64,000 nucleotides of DNA, taken from positions 26,232,203 through 26,296,202 of the forward strand of contig NC_084493.1 in the NCBI RefSeq assembly GCF_030035675.1. Reading direction: 5' to 3'. Both the position numbers and the translations under genes were made by a program. The DNA comes from Rhineura floridana. Taxonomy: Eukaryota; Chordata; Lepidosauria; Squamata; Rhineuridae. Shown here in pieces: positions 1 to 12,100 of this stretch (the stretch's first letter is position 1; every line of letters begins with the position of its first letter). The notes under the pieces were generated by a model, which did no database searches, was not told the origin of the DNA, and saw only the letters and a program-made list of their open reading frames with translations.

Positions 1-157
1 TGGGAATATGGATATGGAAGGAGGCAGGGGCATGTGTCATTTCATTGGGAGGAAAAATGCCTCCCCAACCAGTTCTAAACTTCTCTGTTTTCAGCTGCAA
101 GTGAAATATTAGGAGGGCAAAGAGGAATATTTATGTGAGTTCGATTTTTTCCTTTAG

Positions 158-3100
158 GCCGGAAACAGTGTTAAAAAACCAGGAGATGGAATTTGGTAGA
201 AACAGAGAGAGGCTTCAGTTTTTCAAGGTATGTTGGTCTGAAGGCAATCTGATGTTGTAGAACTTTATAGAAAGACCATAGGTGATCTAATGGAGATGTC
301 CATGGGTCAGTTGTGCAATTAATTTTGAAGTTTCTCTTAGTCAGAATATGTTACTTGAGAGACAAAAAGAGACTTTGGGTATTAAACATGACAAGCCTAT
401 TCTCAAATTGATTCTTGCTTAGGATTGTCATACTCCAGGGAAGTAGTAATGGGGAGACAGATGATGGATAAAACAATAGAGATGTTATCCCATAGAGGCA
501 GCTTTACATTTGTATGAAGAGGAAAACTACTTTATGAATTGTGATAGTTATATTGTTGCTATCTTAATGCTAAGAATCCTTGCTGAGATGCTCATACTTT
601 CAGCAGTTTAACTTTCTTTGCCCAGTAGATATGCGATGTGTTTTAAAAAACTAAGAATAATTCCTGATGTACCTATTTTCATTTACCGTTAACATTGCTA
701 AAGCTTGCCTGATTCAGAGAATGTGAAGATAACTTATCTTAATTTTCTTTCTCTCTGTCTCTCCATAAATTAGTGGGGTTCCAAAGTTTTTAGCAATGTC
801 TCAGTAATTCCTCCTGGAACCGGAATGGCACACCAAATGAACCTGGAGTACTTGTCCAGAGTAGTATTTGACGGTAAAGGCTTCTTTTATCCAGACAGTG
901 TTGTTGGCACTGATTCTCATACAACAATGGTGAACGGCTTGGGAATCTTGGGATGGGGTAAGTTAACTCAGTGGACAGTTCACTTTTTTCTTGTTCCATC
1001 TCTCAGAAATAGTTCTCAATTTCTTCCTGTCTGTTTTAAATTTCTGCATAACTTCTTACATTATGTTAGTTGGATAGGAAGTGTTGGAAGTACGAGGCAA
1101 TATAGATATGTTCATCCTTGGTTTTTTTCTTACTCTCCTGTGCTTAAAAACACCCTTCACTAATTCAATTTTGATCAGACACCAAATTAATTTTAAAAAT
1201 TCTCCACTTCAGTAACAAAAAAATAAGGGTTCTTCTTCTATAGTATTAGGCTTTGACTATACCTGACCCCTCACCCACCATAATAGCCATGTAACATCAG
1301 CAATCCTGTGAGAGTGTGGAGGAGGCAGGGGAGGGCAGTCATAGCACATGCCTATTCCTGGATCAGTAGAGAGTCTTCCCCGCCTTTGCGTTCAGGGCAA
1401 CTAATTGTTCTCTGCACATGAGGCTTGCTCGCTTTATTATTTTGAAATTCTGTGTTTTGTTCCTGATCCCTCCTTCCCCTGATCCCTTTCCTTTGCTTCC
1501 ATTTTGCCTGGTCTGTTTTTGTTATCAGCCCTTTAAGAGAAGTGAGCTCTTGCATACAATTCAGTTGCTGTATAGCCTTTGGGATATAGTAGGCTATAAA
1601 TGTAAATATATGCATATGGGTCTGCTTTAATCCCAGTGTCATTTTTTTCTACATGAGGCTTCTCAGAACTCAAACGTGTGCAGATACTGGGGGGAGAAGA
1701 GCAAATACCTGCTAGATTTGCTAGAGCAAAATACAATGGAAACCAAAACTGTACAAAATATACAATATATTCTGTTGTACAGACAGCCTTCTTGTAATCT
1801 GAAGTCATTTGCATGAAGAAAACCTTGCCCAGACAGTTTGAGGTGAGGAAGAGCGTCCTTTCTTTCACTAAAACAAAGACAAAAAAACTTTTCATTAGTC
1901 CATCAAAAGGAACACTCAACCTCCATTTCAGTTTTTATCTATAACAATGAAATGTGTATTTGAAGAATTTTTATCCTACTCTTAGGCCAAAAAAAGACTC
2001 CTAGAGCATCTTACAGATCACCAAAAAAAGCCATTGCCCTCGCTTTACAATCTAAAAAGTTATAAGACGAAAGGCAAATGAATTGGGAGGGAAGAGGAAT
2101 TAAGTAAACTCGATAGAAATTCTTAGTTACAAATTCTTCTAATAACCCACTGGGGTGGAAAAGTTCAAGGAGGGAAGGGCCAAAAGTTGCTGGTTTCTCA
2201 GCTGCACCAATGGCTTGGCCCCACATCAGTTTTCTTCCCTCCTCTGCTGCAGGCAGGTGACAGGTTATGAATGGAGGCAGGAGCTTCTCCGCAGAGCTCA
2301 TTGTGCCGCTCCTTCCCTTCTCTTCCCTCTGTTAAAGCCTGATGTAATGACTGCTGCCAGTGGACTGTTGATAGAGGGCAAAACCTGGCTGCTTTTTTAA
2401 ATGGAATAAAAAATCCACTGTTAGAACTAGATGCGCTCTCTAAAATCTAGGAAGACTGAGCGGGGTGGGAGGACCCTTTGTTGGGGCAGTATGGCTGGAA
2501 GTATCTGCATCCTTCCCCCCCCCCCCGGGCAAGCATCTTTAATAGAAGGCAGCTCCACTTGCACACTTCCAGCCAGATTAAAACAGGGAAGATACCGAGT
2601 TCTTCGCAGCAGTAGGCTTTGACTTTAGACAAAGGAGATTATATGAAAAGATGTTTAAATGCTCTTCAATGTTTTAATGCATCTGCTGATTAACAAGCTG
2701 TTTAAATGGTGTGTCTCCTTCTTCCAGGTGTGGGCGGAATTGAAACAGAAGCTGTCATGCTAGGATTGCCAGTCACCCTCACCCTGCCTGAAGTGGTTGG
2801 TTGTCAGCTGACGGGCTCAGCCAGCCCGCTTGCCACATCAATAGATGTGGTCCTGAGCGTTACAAAGGTAAATTAGCACTCTCTTTGTTGCCGAGCCAAG
2901 TAGACCATGTTATCCTGCAAGTGCTGCTGGAGGTCAAATAAAAGCGCCTGGGGTTTTCTTTCATGTTAACAATGCTGTTAGTGGTGGTTTTGCAAGGCCT
3001 TAAAAAAACCTTGACGGTAGTTAAACAAGGGAAATGTGATACCATCTTCAGGGATGTGCAATGAAATGTTAGCGAAGCAACTGTTCTTGATGAGCCTTCA

Positions 3101-6100
3101 GTGCTGTTTCCACAGATGTTACCATTTAACTGGGGCAAGGAGCAGTTGCCACTAGGCAAGTTCCTAAGCAGCAAACTATGGTAACCCCACATCGGGCTCT
3201 CTCTAGCCTTAGAGGGATACCGGTGCTGCTCAGAAAGATCCAAACCTGGCCACCGCAGTGTTGGGCTCTGCATGCAGTTCAGTCTTCTTCCCCCCCTTCT
3301 TGCCACAGTCCAGGATACCTGGGGCTGCTGTGCTAGCGGGCAAACTGCTTTGAAGGAAGGCTTCACTCGGGGCTGAACTAGGAGGCACCTCCTGCTTCTT
3401 CCTCTCTAAAGCCAGACTGTTTTCTTATTCTCCTGTAAAAGCTGCAGAAGAAAGAAGACAACATGCTCCATCTGACATCGTCTCTGACTCTTCTGTAGGC
3501 TCAAGGGAAGACACAGAGAAGAACCCGCTCTGTGTTGGCTTCCAACTGTGTGGAGTTGGGAGGGAATGGAAACCAAGACAGGGATTTTTTTTCCTTCCCA
3601 GATACTGAGGGGGAAGGGCATTGGGGTGGATTGGGGTGCTTTTGTGGTGGTTACTAGATTTATTACCCATCCTTCACCATAAGGTCCCAGGGTGGGTCAC
3701 AACAATATAAAATAACATTAAAAACAGTATATAACAGCTAGAATGGCTCCTCAGCTGGTGCAACTAAAGAGGTATGTCTTCAGCATACAACGAAAGCTGT
3801 ATAATGAAGGTGCCAGACAGACCTCTGTGGGGAGGGAATTGCACAACTTAAGGGCTGCCACAGAGAAGGCCCTGTCTCAGTCTGAGGGCGAAGGGAACTA
3901 CCAAGAGGGCCCCCTCTGCTAATCTTAACACTCGAGAAGGTCTGTAAGGAAGGCGGTGGTCTTTCATATTTTTGGGGCCTAAGTCATTTAGGGTTTTAAA
4001 GGCTACCATGAGCACCTTGAAATGGACCTAGAAATGAACTGACAGCCAATGCAGCTGTTATAAAACAAGGGTCATATACGTTCTAGATGAAACCCCAGCT
4101 AGTAAGCTGGTTGCTGCATAATTAGTTATAAGGTTGATATGGAATACTACAAAGCTTCCAGTGACCTGCATAGTGCCTCACCATCATGTTTCCCCAAAAA
4201 AACTGCTGTAGAATTTTAAGTCAAGGATACACACATGGTTAAACTTAACTACTTATGTAATCCAATCAAATGAAAATGTATTATTTTGCCAATTTGTAGT
4301 ATTAGATGTGGGTGTGCTCTTATTTCCGTGTCTCCAGAGGGCAGCAAGGTGGGGCCGCTATTGCAGCCTGAAGATGAGGGCAGACACAGCAAAACCTTCA
4401 GAATCATTGTATAATCCACAGCTTGGAAAAGTTACTTTTTTGAACTACAACTCCCATCAGCCCAATCCAGTGGCCATGCTGGCTGGGGCTGATAAGAGTT
4501 GTAGTTTAAAAAAGTAACTTTTCCAAGCTCTGGTATAATCTTTACTTTTCCCACAGCCTTAACTAGTGCTGTGTAACAAAAGGGTAACACTAAAGAACTG
4601 TGAAGCTGCAAGGCGGTGTGCTTAAAAAGAATTTGGCATGTTGTGTGGCTCCCTTGCCCAGAATACCTTGCAGAGGTCTTTAAAGGGCATTCTTTGCTTG
4701 CATACCATACCCAGTTTGCTCCTTGCTGGTTAAAAGGGCTCATGGGTAGTCTCTTGTCTCAGGATCCTGTCTATTCCTCTTTATGGAATTGGTAGTAGCT
4801 CATTTGAAAACCTTTGCGCCATACGGTGCCGCCTCCTTCTGTATTTTGAGGTGTGTTTTTTTTACTCTTTCCCAATAGCAACTAAGACAAGCAGGCGTGT
4901 CTGGAAAATTTGTGGAGTTCTTTGGGCCTGGAGTTTCCCAGCTCTCCATAGGTGACCGAACCACAATAGCAAATATGTGTCCAGAGTATGGTGCTATCCT
5001 GAGCTTTTTCCCTATAGATAATGTGACATTAAAGCACTTAAAACACACAGGTAAGTTGGAAATTAAAACAGCTGGGTCTTCGGAGGTTTACATAATAATG
5101 TATTACCTCTTTTGTAAATCACTTGGAGGCTTTCTGTCAAGTAAGTCATGTAAATCTTGTTAAAGCAGTGTAATATTTCACAATATTTTGTTGCACGATT
5201 GGAATTTTTCCACATATCAGGGGTGAGGAACCTTTTCAGCCCAAGGGCTGCATTACCTTATGGGGCAAACTTTGGGGGTGGGGGATGCATGACACTGGTG
5301 AGCAGGGCCATAGCCAAAAGCAGTCAGAGCAATGGAGGTGACTCTTAACATTCCAGCCACAAAGAAGTCAGAGGTGTCTACTGTGAGGCGTCCTTCCCTG
5401 GCTCTCCCTGTCAGGTTCCTACCTGCTCGTGGTTACTGCCTGTCTCTAGGCACCACCAGGGACTCCACCAGTCCGGACCGCACTCTCTTATGGTTTACCT
5501 ATTCCCTCTAGCACAGTGAGGGTCCCCTCACTTTTCTAGTGAACATGAGTTCAAAGGGTGAGAAGCCTGTTGACTCCTGAGGGACTTCTCTGTATGCAAA
5601 CAAGAAGCATCCCAACCGTTCATCCCAGTCTTGTGGGTGATCTTGAACATAGCTTCTGATCATGCCCTTCAAAACGCCATTGAATCTCTCTGTTAACCCA
5701 TTAGTGGCGGGATGGTAAGTAGTGGTCTTTAGATGTTTTAGACCACAACATTTCCACATACATTGCATCACTTCTCCCATGAATACACTGCCTTGATCCG
5801 TCAGCACTTCATGAGGGAAACCCAGCCTCATAAAGATTTTTAATAAAGCCTCTGCCACTACAGGGGCTTCCACGGATCTTAGTGCTTCTGCGTCTGGGTA
5901 CCTGGTGGCAAAATCCACCACCACCAATAGATATTTCTTGCCATGCCTTGTGGGTTTGGAAAAAGGGCCCACCAAATCTATTCCCACTCTATAAAAGGGT
6001 TGTCCAATTATAGGAAGGGGCTTTAAGGGTGCCTTAGTCTTCACTCCACTTTTTCCCACCTTTTGGCATATTCCACAAGATAGACAATGTTGTTTTACAT

Positions 6101-9100
6101 CTTTGGAGATGTTTGGCCAATAATAGTGTGCTGCCAATCTCCTCTTGGTCTTTTTTATTCCCAGATGTCCTGCACATGGGACCTCTAGCAATCTGGTTCT
6201 GTATTTGCTAGGTACTATCAATTGCTTCACTGGTTCACATTCATCCTTTCTCTCAGCAGGCATCCACAGTCTATATAAAATCCCATTCTCACACACAACT
6301 TGATTCCTCAGTTTGTCAGTGAAAGGAATCTGTTGGGTCAGAGCTTGTTCCTTTATCTGCTTCAAACTTATATCTTTTTGCAGCTCTTCCCTGAATTGAT
6401 CTGCCTCATCATTATCAGAGACCACCTGATACAGTTTGTCTCCTTCAGCACGCCTGCTAGTGGTTGCTATGGTGACCTGAGGCTGGCTAACAGATTCCAC
6501 CCTGTTTGTTTCAGCCCCCCTTAATATGGCTTCTTTTTCTCTGCCAATTTGCTGTCTGGTCACTACATAGATCTTTCCTTGGGCGCCCATTACATCTCTT
6601 CCCAGTATTACTGGTTCTTGTTGCAGGGCATTAATGCCTACTTTATATCGGCCCTCTCGGCCTCTCCAAGTCATATCCACCAGGGCCACAGGCAAACTTT
6701 CTGGTTGACCCCTCACTCCTTGGATAGTCACAGTTTCCTGAGGTAATATTACCTCTGATTTTATTAAATCTGGCCTCAGTAATGTCTGAGCGGCACCAGT
6801 ATCAAGCAATGCCCAATAATTTGCCCCTTGTACACTCACTTCCTCTCTCAGACTTGAATCAAGGTCTGTTACTTCTGTCCAGTTTATCTGGCAGAACTGA
6901 ACCTTTTTCGGTGTTTCGAAAGCCTTGGGCTCTGTTTTCACTGCCCTTGTCTGAGGAGGATTACTAATGGGGTTGGCAACCTCACATTGAAAACGTAGGT
7001 GCCCCGGTCTACCACATTTGTAGCATAATTTCTCCTCACTTTTCGGGTACACAGATCCACTCTGGGGTGTCCTGTGCCCTTCAGATTTTACTGGAGGACT
7101 CACTCGCTGTGGTACCACATCCCTTCTGCCAACATTATATGGTCTGGGTTTAAAATCTCTTGATGTTTTCCCCACCCAGCCAGTTCTGTTGGAGGCGAAG
7201 TGATCCGCCATCTCTGCGGCCTCCTGCACCGATGTAGGAGAACGGTCTTTGACCAGGAGCCTTATTTCTGGTATAATTGATCCAATATCATGAGGTTTTT
7301 CACCTCCTCCACAGACTGAGCTTTGGCACTACTCATCCACTTTCCAAATATATCCATCAGTTTTGCTCCCAGTTCCACAAAAGACCTCCCTGTCTGTATC
7401 TGGCAGTTTCTGAAAAGCTTTCTAAAATAATCAGGCCCCAGTCTGAATCTTTTAAACACTGCTTCTTTGAATTCAGCATAGGTGACGGGCCTGTCTGAGG
7501 GGAAATATTGGTATACCTCAGCCAATTCCCCTTTAATCAGGTTTGATAAATACTGCATGTATTTATCTACAGGTAGCCCCCACAACTGAGCTGCTTTTTC
7601 AAAGGTGCTGAGGTAAATTTGAGGATCTTGACCAGGCTCATAGACAGCAAAGTCCTTTGGAGTAATTTTTATTTTTGCTCCATCTCTGTCCTTTCTTGTT
7701 TCATCAGAATGAAACGTCTCTCTTTCAAATTTTAACTTTTCTACTTGTAATTCGGCATCCACTGCTCGTTGCTTCTCCCTCTCCTCAAACCCCATTCTCA
7801 TTGTCTCAGTTTCCATCTTCAACTTCTCAGCTTCCATCCTCAATCTCTCAGCTTCCAACTCTGCTTGTCTTTCCCATCAGCTTCCATCCTCAATCTCTCA
7901 GCTTCCAACTCCCTCTGCCTGTCTTTTTCCTCAGCCTCCCATCTTAACTTCTCTCTCAAGTACTCTATATAAGCGGGATTGCTTAAATATCCTTCTGGGG
8001 TCTCTTCCCTGACAGGTTGTTTTTGCTGGGCAGTTGCAAATCCTATAAGTGCTATCCTCAATTCATCTACCCCTTTACCCTCGTGAGGTAAATTGAATGT
8101 TATGCACTTCTCCACCAGCTCCTCTCTTTTCATTTTTATGTATTCAGCCATGGTGTTTGAGTTCACTCACTCTTTGCCACACACTCTTTGCCAGTCACTC
8201 TCACAAGGTTCGTATCTGGATTCTCTGTTGTTCGTATCCCACCGCTACTGCCACCACATGTGAGGCGTCCTTCCCTGGCTCTCCCTGTCAGGTTCCTACC
8301 TGCTCGTGGTTACTGCCTGTCTCTAGGCACCACCAGGGACTCCACCAGTCCGGACCGCACTCTCTTATGGTTTACCTATCCGCTCTAGCACAGATCTCAA
8401 CAGATCCCCCTGCTAGGCAACCACCAGTAACGTCCCAATACTAGTATTCCCAGAGACTCTGAATACTGGTATTGTTATTCTCTTCACCGCTGCCACCATT
8501 TGTTACAGTTCCCCTTCAGCCTTGGTCATTACCTTACCCTCCCTTCTGGTCTGTGAAACCCCAGCCAAGGATCAGGCCTTTGGTAAACCAAATTAAGTAT
8601 TTATTACAGATAACAAAGCTAACAAGATTAACAAGATTTCTTCTTAAGGCACATAAGCATATGGTTTTACTCAATACTAATCCGAACTCCACCTCCCTCC
8701 TTCTCCACTCTCTCCTGGCAAACAACTCTCTAAACCCCACCAAGCAACCCACTCAGTTCTCTTCTCCCCCCCTGATTCCACTCTCACTCTTCCTTTTATA
8801 CGTTCAGCCATTTTAAACACTCAGCCAATCATCTCGCATTCTACTGCCCATTCACTCCCCCTCTTTCACTCCACTTACCATGTATCTTCTAAACAACTAA
8901 CACTTACCATATATACATTAATACAGGAACATCACATCTACACACTCACACATAGGTCTCTCCATCCAGACAAGCAAAAGGCATGATCACATTTCAAGGA
9001 CACATTCCAACCAGGCAAAAGCACTTGAGGAGGGGGTGGGGGGGTGGCCTAGGAAAACTCTCAAGGGCCGAATGGAAAGGCTTGCAGAAGTTGCATTCGG

Positions 9101-12100
9101 CAACAGGTCTGAGATTCCCCGCATCTGCCATATAATACAGTGTTCTGGTTTAGCTATATTATCAGCATCATACCTTCCTGCCCTGCATATATCAGAGATC
9201 TTTAATTCAGCTCGCTTATGTTTTTCCTTTAAGTATTTTGAGATGCTGCTGGTGATTCTCAGATTACCACTTTTTTCTGGTTAATGTACATGGGGAAATT
9301 GGAAGAGAGTGAACTGGTCAGTGGAAGGTATTCATCTGAGCCATGCAGCAATAAAAGTTAGGAAAATATAGTTACATTTGTAATGGCTCAAACCTTTTGT
9401 TGCACACATTCTGTTGCAGTGGTCTATTATGTCCTCTGTCAGCAAATATTTTGTTTACCTAGATTTTTTCCCTAAGTATTTAAATGTTTCCCACAGGCTT
9501 TGATGAGGCTAAGCTTAAATCGATGGAAGCTTATCTTAAAACTGTGAAACTTCTTAGAAATTATGAGCTTTCCACAGGAGAACCTGAATATTCCCAGGTA
9601 ATTACAAAGTGGGCTTGCCTCTTTCATAATATGTGTAGTTTGTGTCTTATTCAGGTCTGTACCCTCTTCTTAAGCCCTTGCTTCCCCAGCCAAGAATGCC
9701 TTCTGTACCTCCAAGAGAGAGGCCAATTCCAGAGAACAGGAGCATGTGGCCTTCCAGATATTGTTAGACTCCAGATCCCATCTGCCTCAACCACCATGGA
9801 AATGGTCAGGGATGATGGGAGGTGTAGTCCAGCAACATTTGGAGAGACACATTCCCCATCCCTGCCTTATTCCTCCTTCCCATTTTGTCATACCTAAGTA
9901 TATCCCTTGACCCATCCCATCTACAATATGTTAAAGCATGGCAAATAAAAGCCCAGTGAATTATTGGAGGTGGGGGGTAGCGGGAGAACTGATCTTGTGA
10001 CATTGCTGAAGCTGTAAGGACTTAAATCAGTACCTGAATGAGAGATGATTGGGAGCTCAGCTTCCTGAGCGTTCAGAGGATCAGAAGAGGGACAGCTTCC
10101 ATGGACTGTCATCTTCAACATCAGCCAGCTACTAATCCTCCTGTCCTCCATCTGCACGGAAGAATTGTGAACCAGGATTATATTAATAGCCAGGGACCAT
10201 AAGACTCTGTAGTACATGCCCCTTTTATGATTATGCGTTGGTGTGCATTTTAACGGTAAGCCAGTTTGGAGGCTGATCTTGGTCAAAAAAAGTGCACACT
10301 ATATTTACATAATTTCATTTATTCTCTCAAATGCTTAGGTCCTGGGTAGGAGGATGATTTCTCATAATGTCTCCCAAATTACAGTGTTCTTCAACGGTTT
10401 CTGGCATTCATGGGGAAGTTCTTGTTGGAAGGGAGGTGGAGCAGGCTGTGTCATGTTATTTTGTATTTCAAACACTACCTGCTATTTCAATCTAGTAATT
10501 TTTATTGACATTGCTGTCCAGTGAAATTATCTTTGTAAATAGTTAATATAGGGTGACTTAAAAATATAAAAATTGTATAATAATAATATGTGGCTTCAAG
10601 GAGTTGTTTTTCTTCTTTGCTAGATAGAAAATGTGGTAATTTCAGCTTGCCTGCAAAAATATGGCTTACATAAATGGTCAATGCCTTATATCTGGAAAAA
10701 AAAAACTTACAAAAATGTCCAGGTAGTCCACAGATTTTGGTTAGCATACTTTGAAAGCCCAGGCATCAGTGCAGGGATATATACTGAGCAACAATTGTTA
10801 ATTAATACTTTTCCCCATCAGATTATATGCATAAACCTGGATTCTATAATGCCATATGTAAGTGGTCCCAAAAGGGCACAGGACAGAGTGGCTGTTACAA
10901 ACATGAAAAGCGATTTCCAGGCCTGCTTAAATGAAAAGGTATGTGCAGTTGAAATGACAAAACTATTAGGATTCCTACATTTTTTTAAATTAAAGCCTGT
11001 TCTCTGTGAAAGTATATTCTGTCACAGTATTATTTTTTTAAATTAAGCTGTTTCCAGTTGTGTTTGAAAATCATAGTGCACATTTAGATTGTAGCCTTCC
11101 CATGCTCCCAGTTGGATAGAATCATAGAATAATGGAGTTGGAAGGGGCCTATAAGGCCATCGAGTCCAACCCCCTGCTCTATACAGGAATCCAAATTAAA
11201 GCATACCTGACAGGTGGCTGCCTCTTGAATGCCTCCAGTATTGGAGAGCCCACTACCTCCCAAGGTAATTGGTTCCATTGTCGTAGTGCTCTAACAGTTA
11301 GGAAGTATGCAAGCATGATTTTGGGGAAGACACTGGTCTCTTCTGCTGCTTGAGGCACCTCCACTCCACCATGGGGAAAACCAAGCATTTGGCTTGGCAT
11401 ACACTAAGCCACGTGAACTGAGAGGATATTAGCGCAGGTTGAAGTATTCCATGCTCATATTTCCGCCCAAATTAATAAAATAGCTTGTGCTGGTTTCTCC
11501 AGTTTAATGGAGATGCTGCCCCTGGATTTTGGTTTCCAACCACCAAGACTGTATATTAGCCCAGAATTCTAATGTCTCCTTTCTTGCTTAAAGGCAGCTA
11601 CAAATTTGATTTTTGATTGATTTTTGCAATGCCTTGTTTGATCACCCAGGTTGGCTTTAAAGGCTTTCAGATTCCAGCTGAAAAGCAAAATGATGTTGTT
11701 CCTGTTGAGTATGAAGGAAATGAGTATAAGCTGGCTCACGGATCAGTCGTCATTGCAGCAGTAATCAGCTGTACAAACAACTGCAATCCCTCTGTAATGC
11801 TAGGAGCAGGTATGCTCGGCCTGGTGTCAGTTTTCTCCTCCAGCTCTCATTGGAATATTAATGTTACAGCCCAGAGTAACTAAACCACCATTCTGTGCAT
11901 ATTTATAACTATAGTTTGTGCCAGTGTAGCTACAGCAAGAATTTGAAGAGTGGGCAGGTTCATGGTGTGGTGTTATCACTTAGTTGCAATCCCACTATAT
12001 TTGGGTGCCTGAAATAGTACTGGGATAGTTGGTTCTTTAATTGAACAGTATGCATTTAAAATACTTAATGGATTCATTGTAACTGGTGTCAGTCCTGTGC

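Larger units (their letters stand above)
228..4878 (+). other. IREB2 introns between the first four visible exons
   Basis: Three introns (228-773, 958-2727, 2868-4878). The first two hold no recognisable gene or complete repeat; a C-run of about 14 lies near 2514-2527. The third contains a LINE 3' segment and a small fold-back element, listed separately. Short open frames on both strands here show no family resemblance and are treated as chance. Bases 1-157 are also intron, with the 3' acceptor at 156-157. Confidence 0.8.
5382..8936 (-). mobile_element. Gmr1-like Ty3/gypsy LTR retroelement, broken fossil
   Basis: Minus-strand element inside an IREB2 intron, flanked by a 5-bp target duplication TCTAC (5377-5381 and 8937-8941). 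Order along the minus strand: full LTR (8936-8259), primer-binding site (about 8256-8230), gag with coiled coil and SCAN-like capsid part, then zinc knuckle, protease and integrase, then a short 3' LTR piece (5516-5382). Protease is followed directly by integrase with no reverse transcriptase between them, which is the pol order described for Gmr1-type elements. No reverse transcriptase or RNase H is visible in the window. The element is broken in several places. The 135-bp LTR parts shared by both ends differ at about two positions, suggesting an insertion of modest age (some millions of years, rough). Confidence 0.85.

Noticed and set aside
73-162. Exon-like segment with ttttcag before and gtgagt after (about 93-138)
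   Set aside because: The reading does not match any IRP2 sequence, and the real exon at 158-227 joins properly to its neighbour in phase.
1533-1919. Minus-strand frame of 128 codons
   Set aside because: No family resemblance, AT-rich intron composition, antisense to IREB2; chance open frame.
2860-3366. Minus-strand frame of 168 codons overlapping an IREB2 splice donor
   Set aside because: No recognised motif; long frames of this size occur by chance in 64 kb and its end overlaps a real exon boundary.
8097-8816. Several + strand frames
   Set aside because: They are the antisense of the fossil LTR and its leader.
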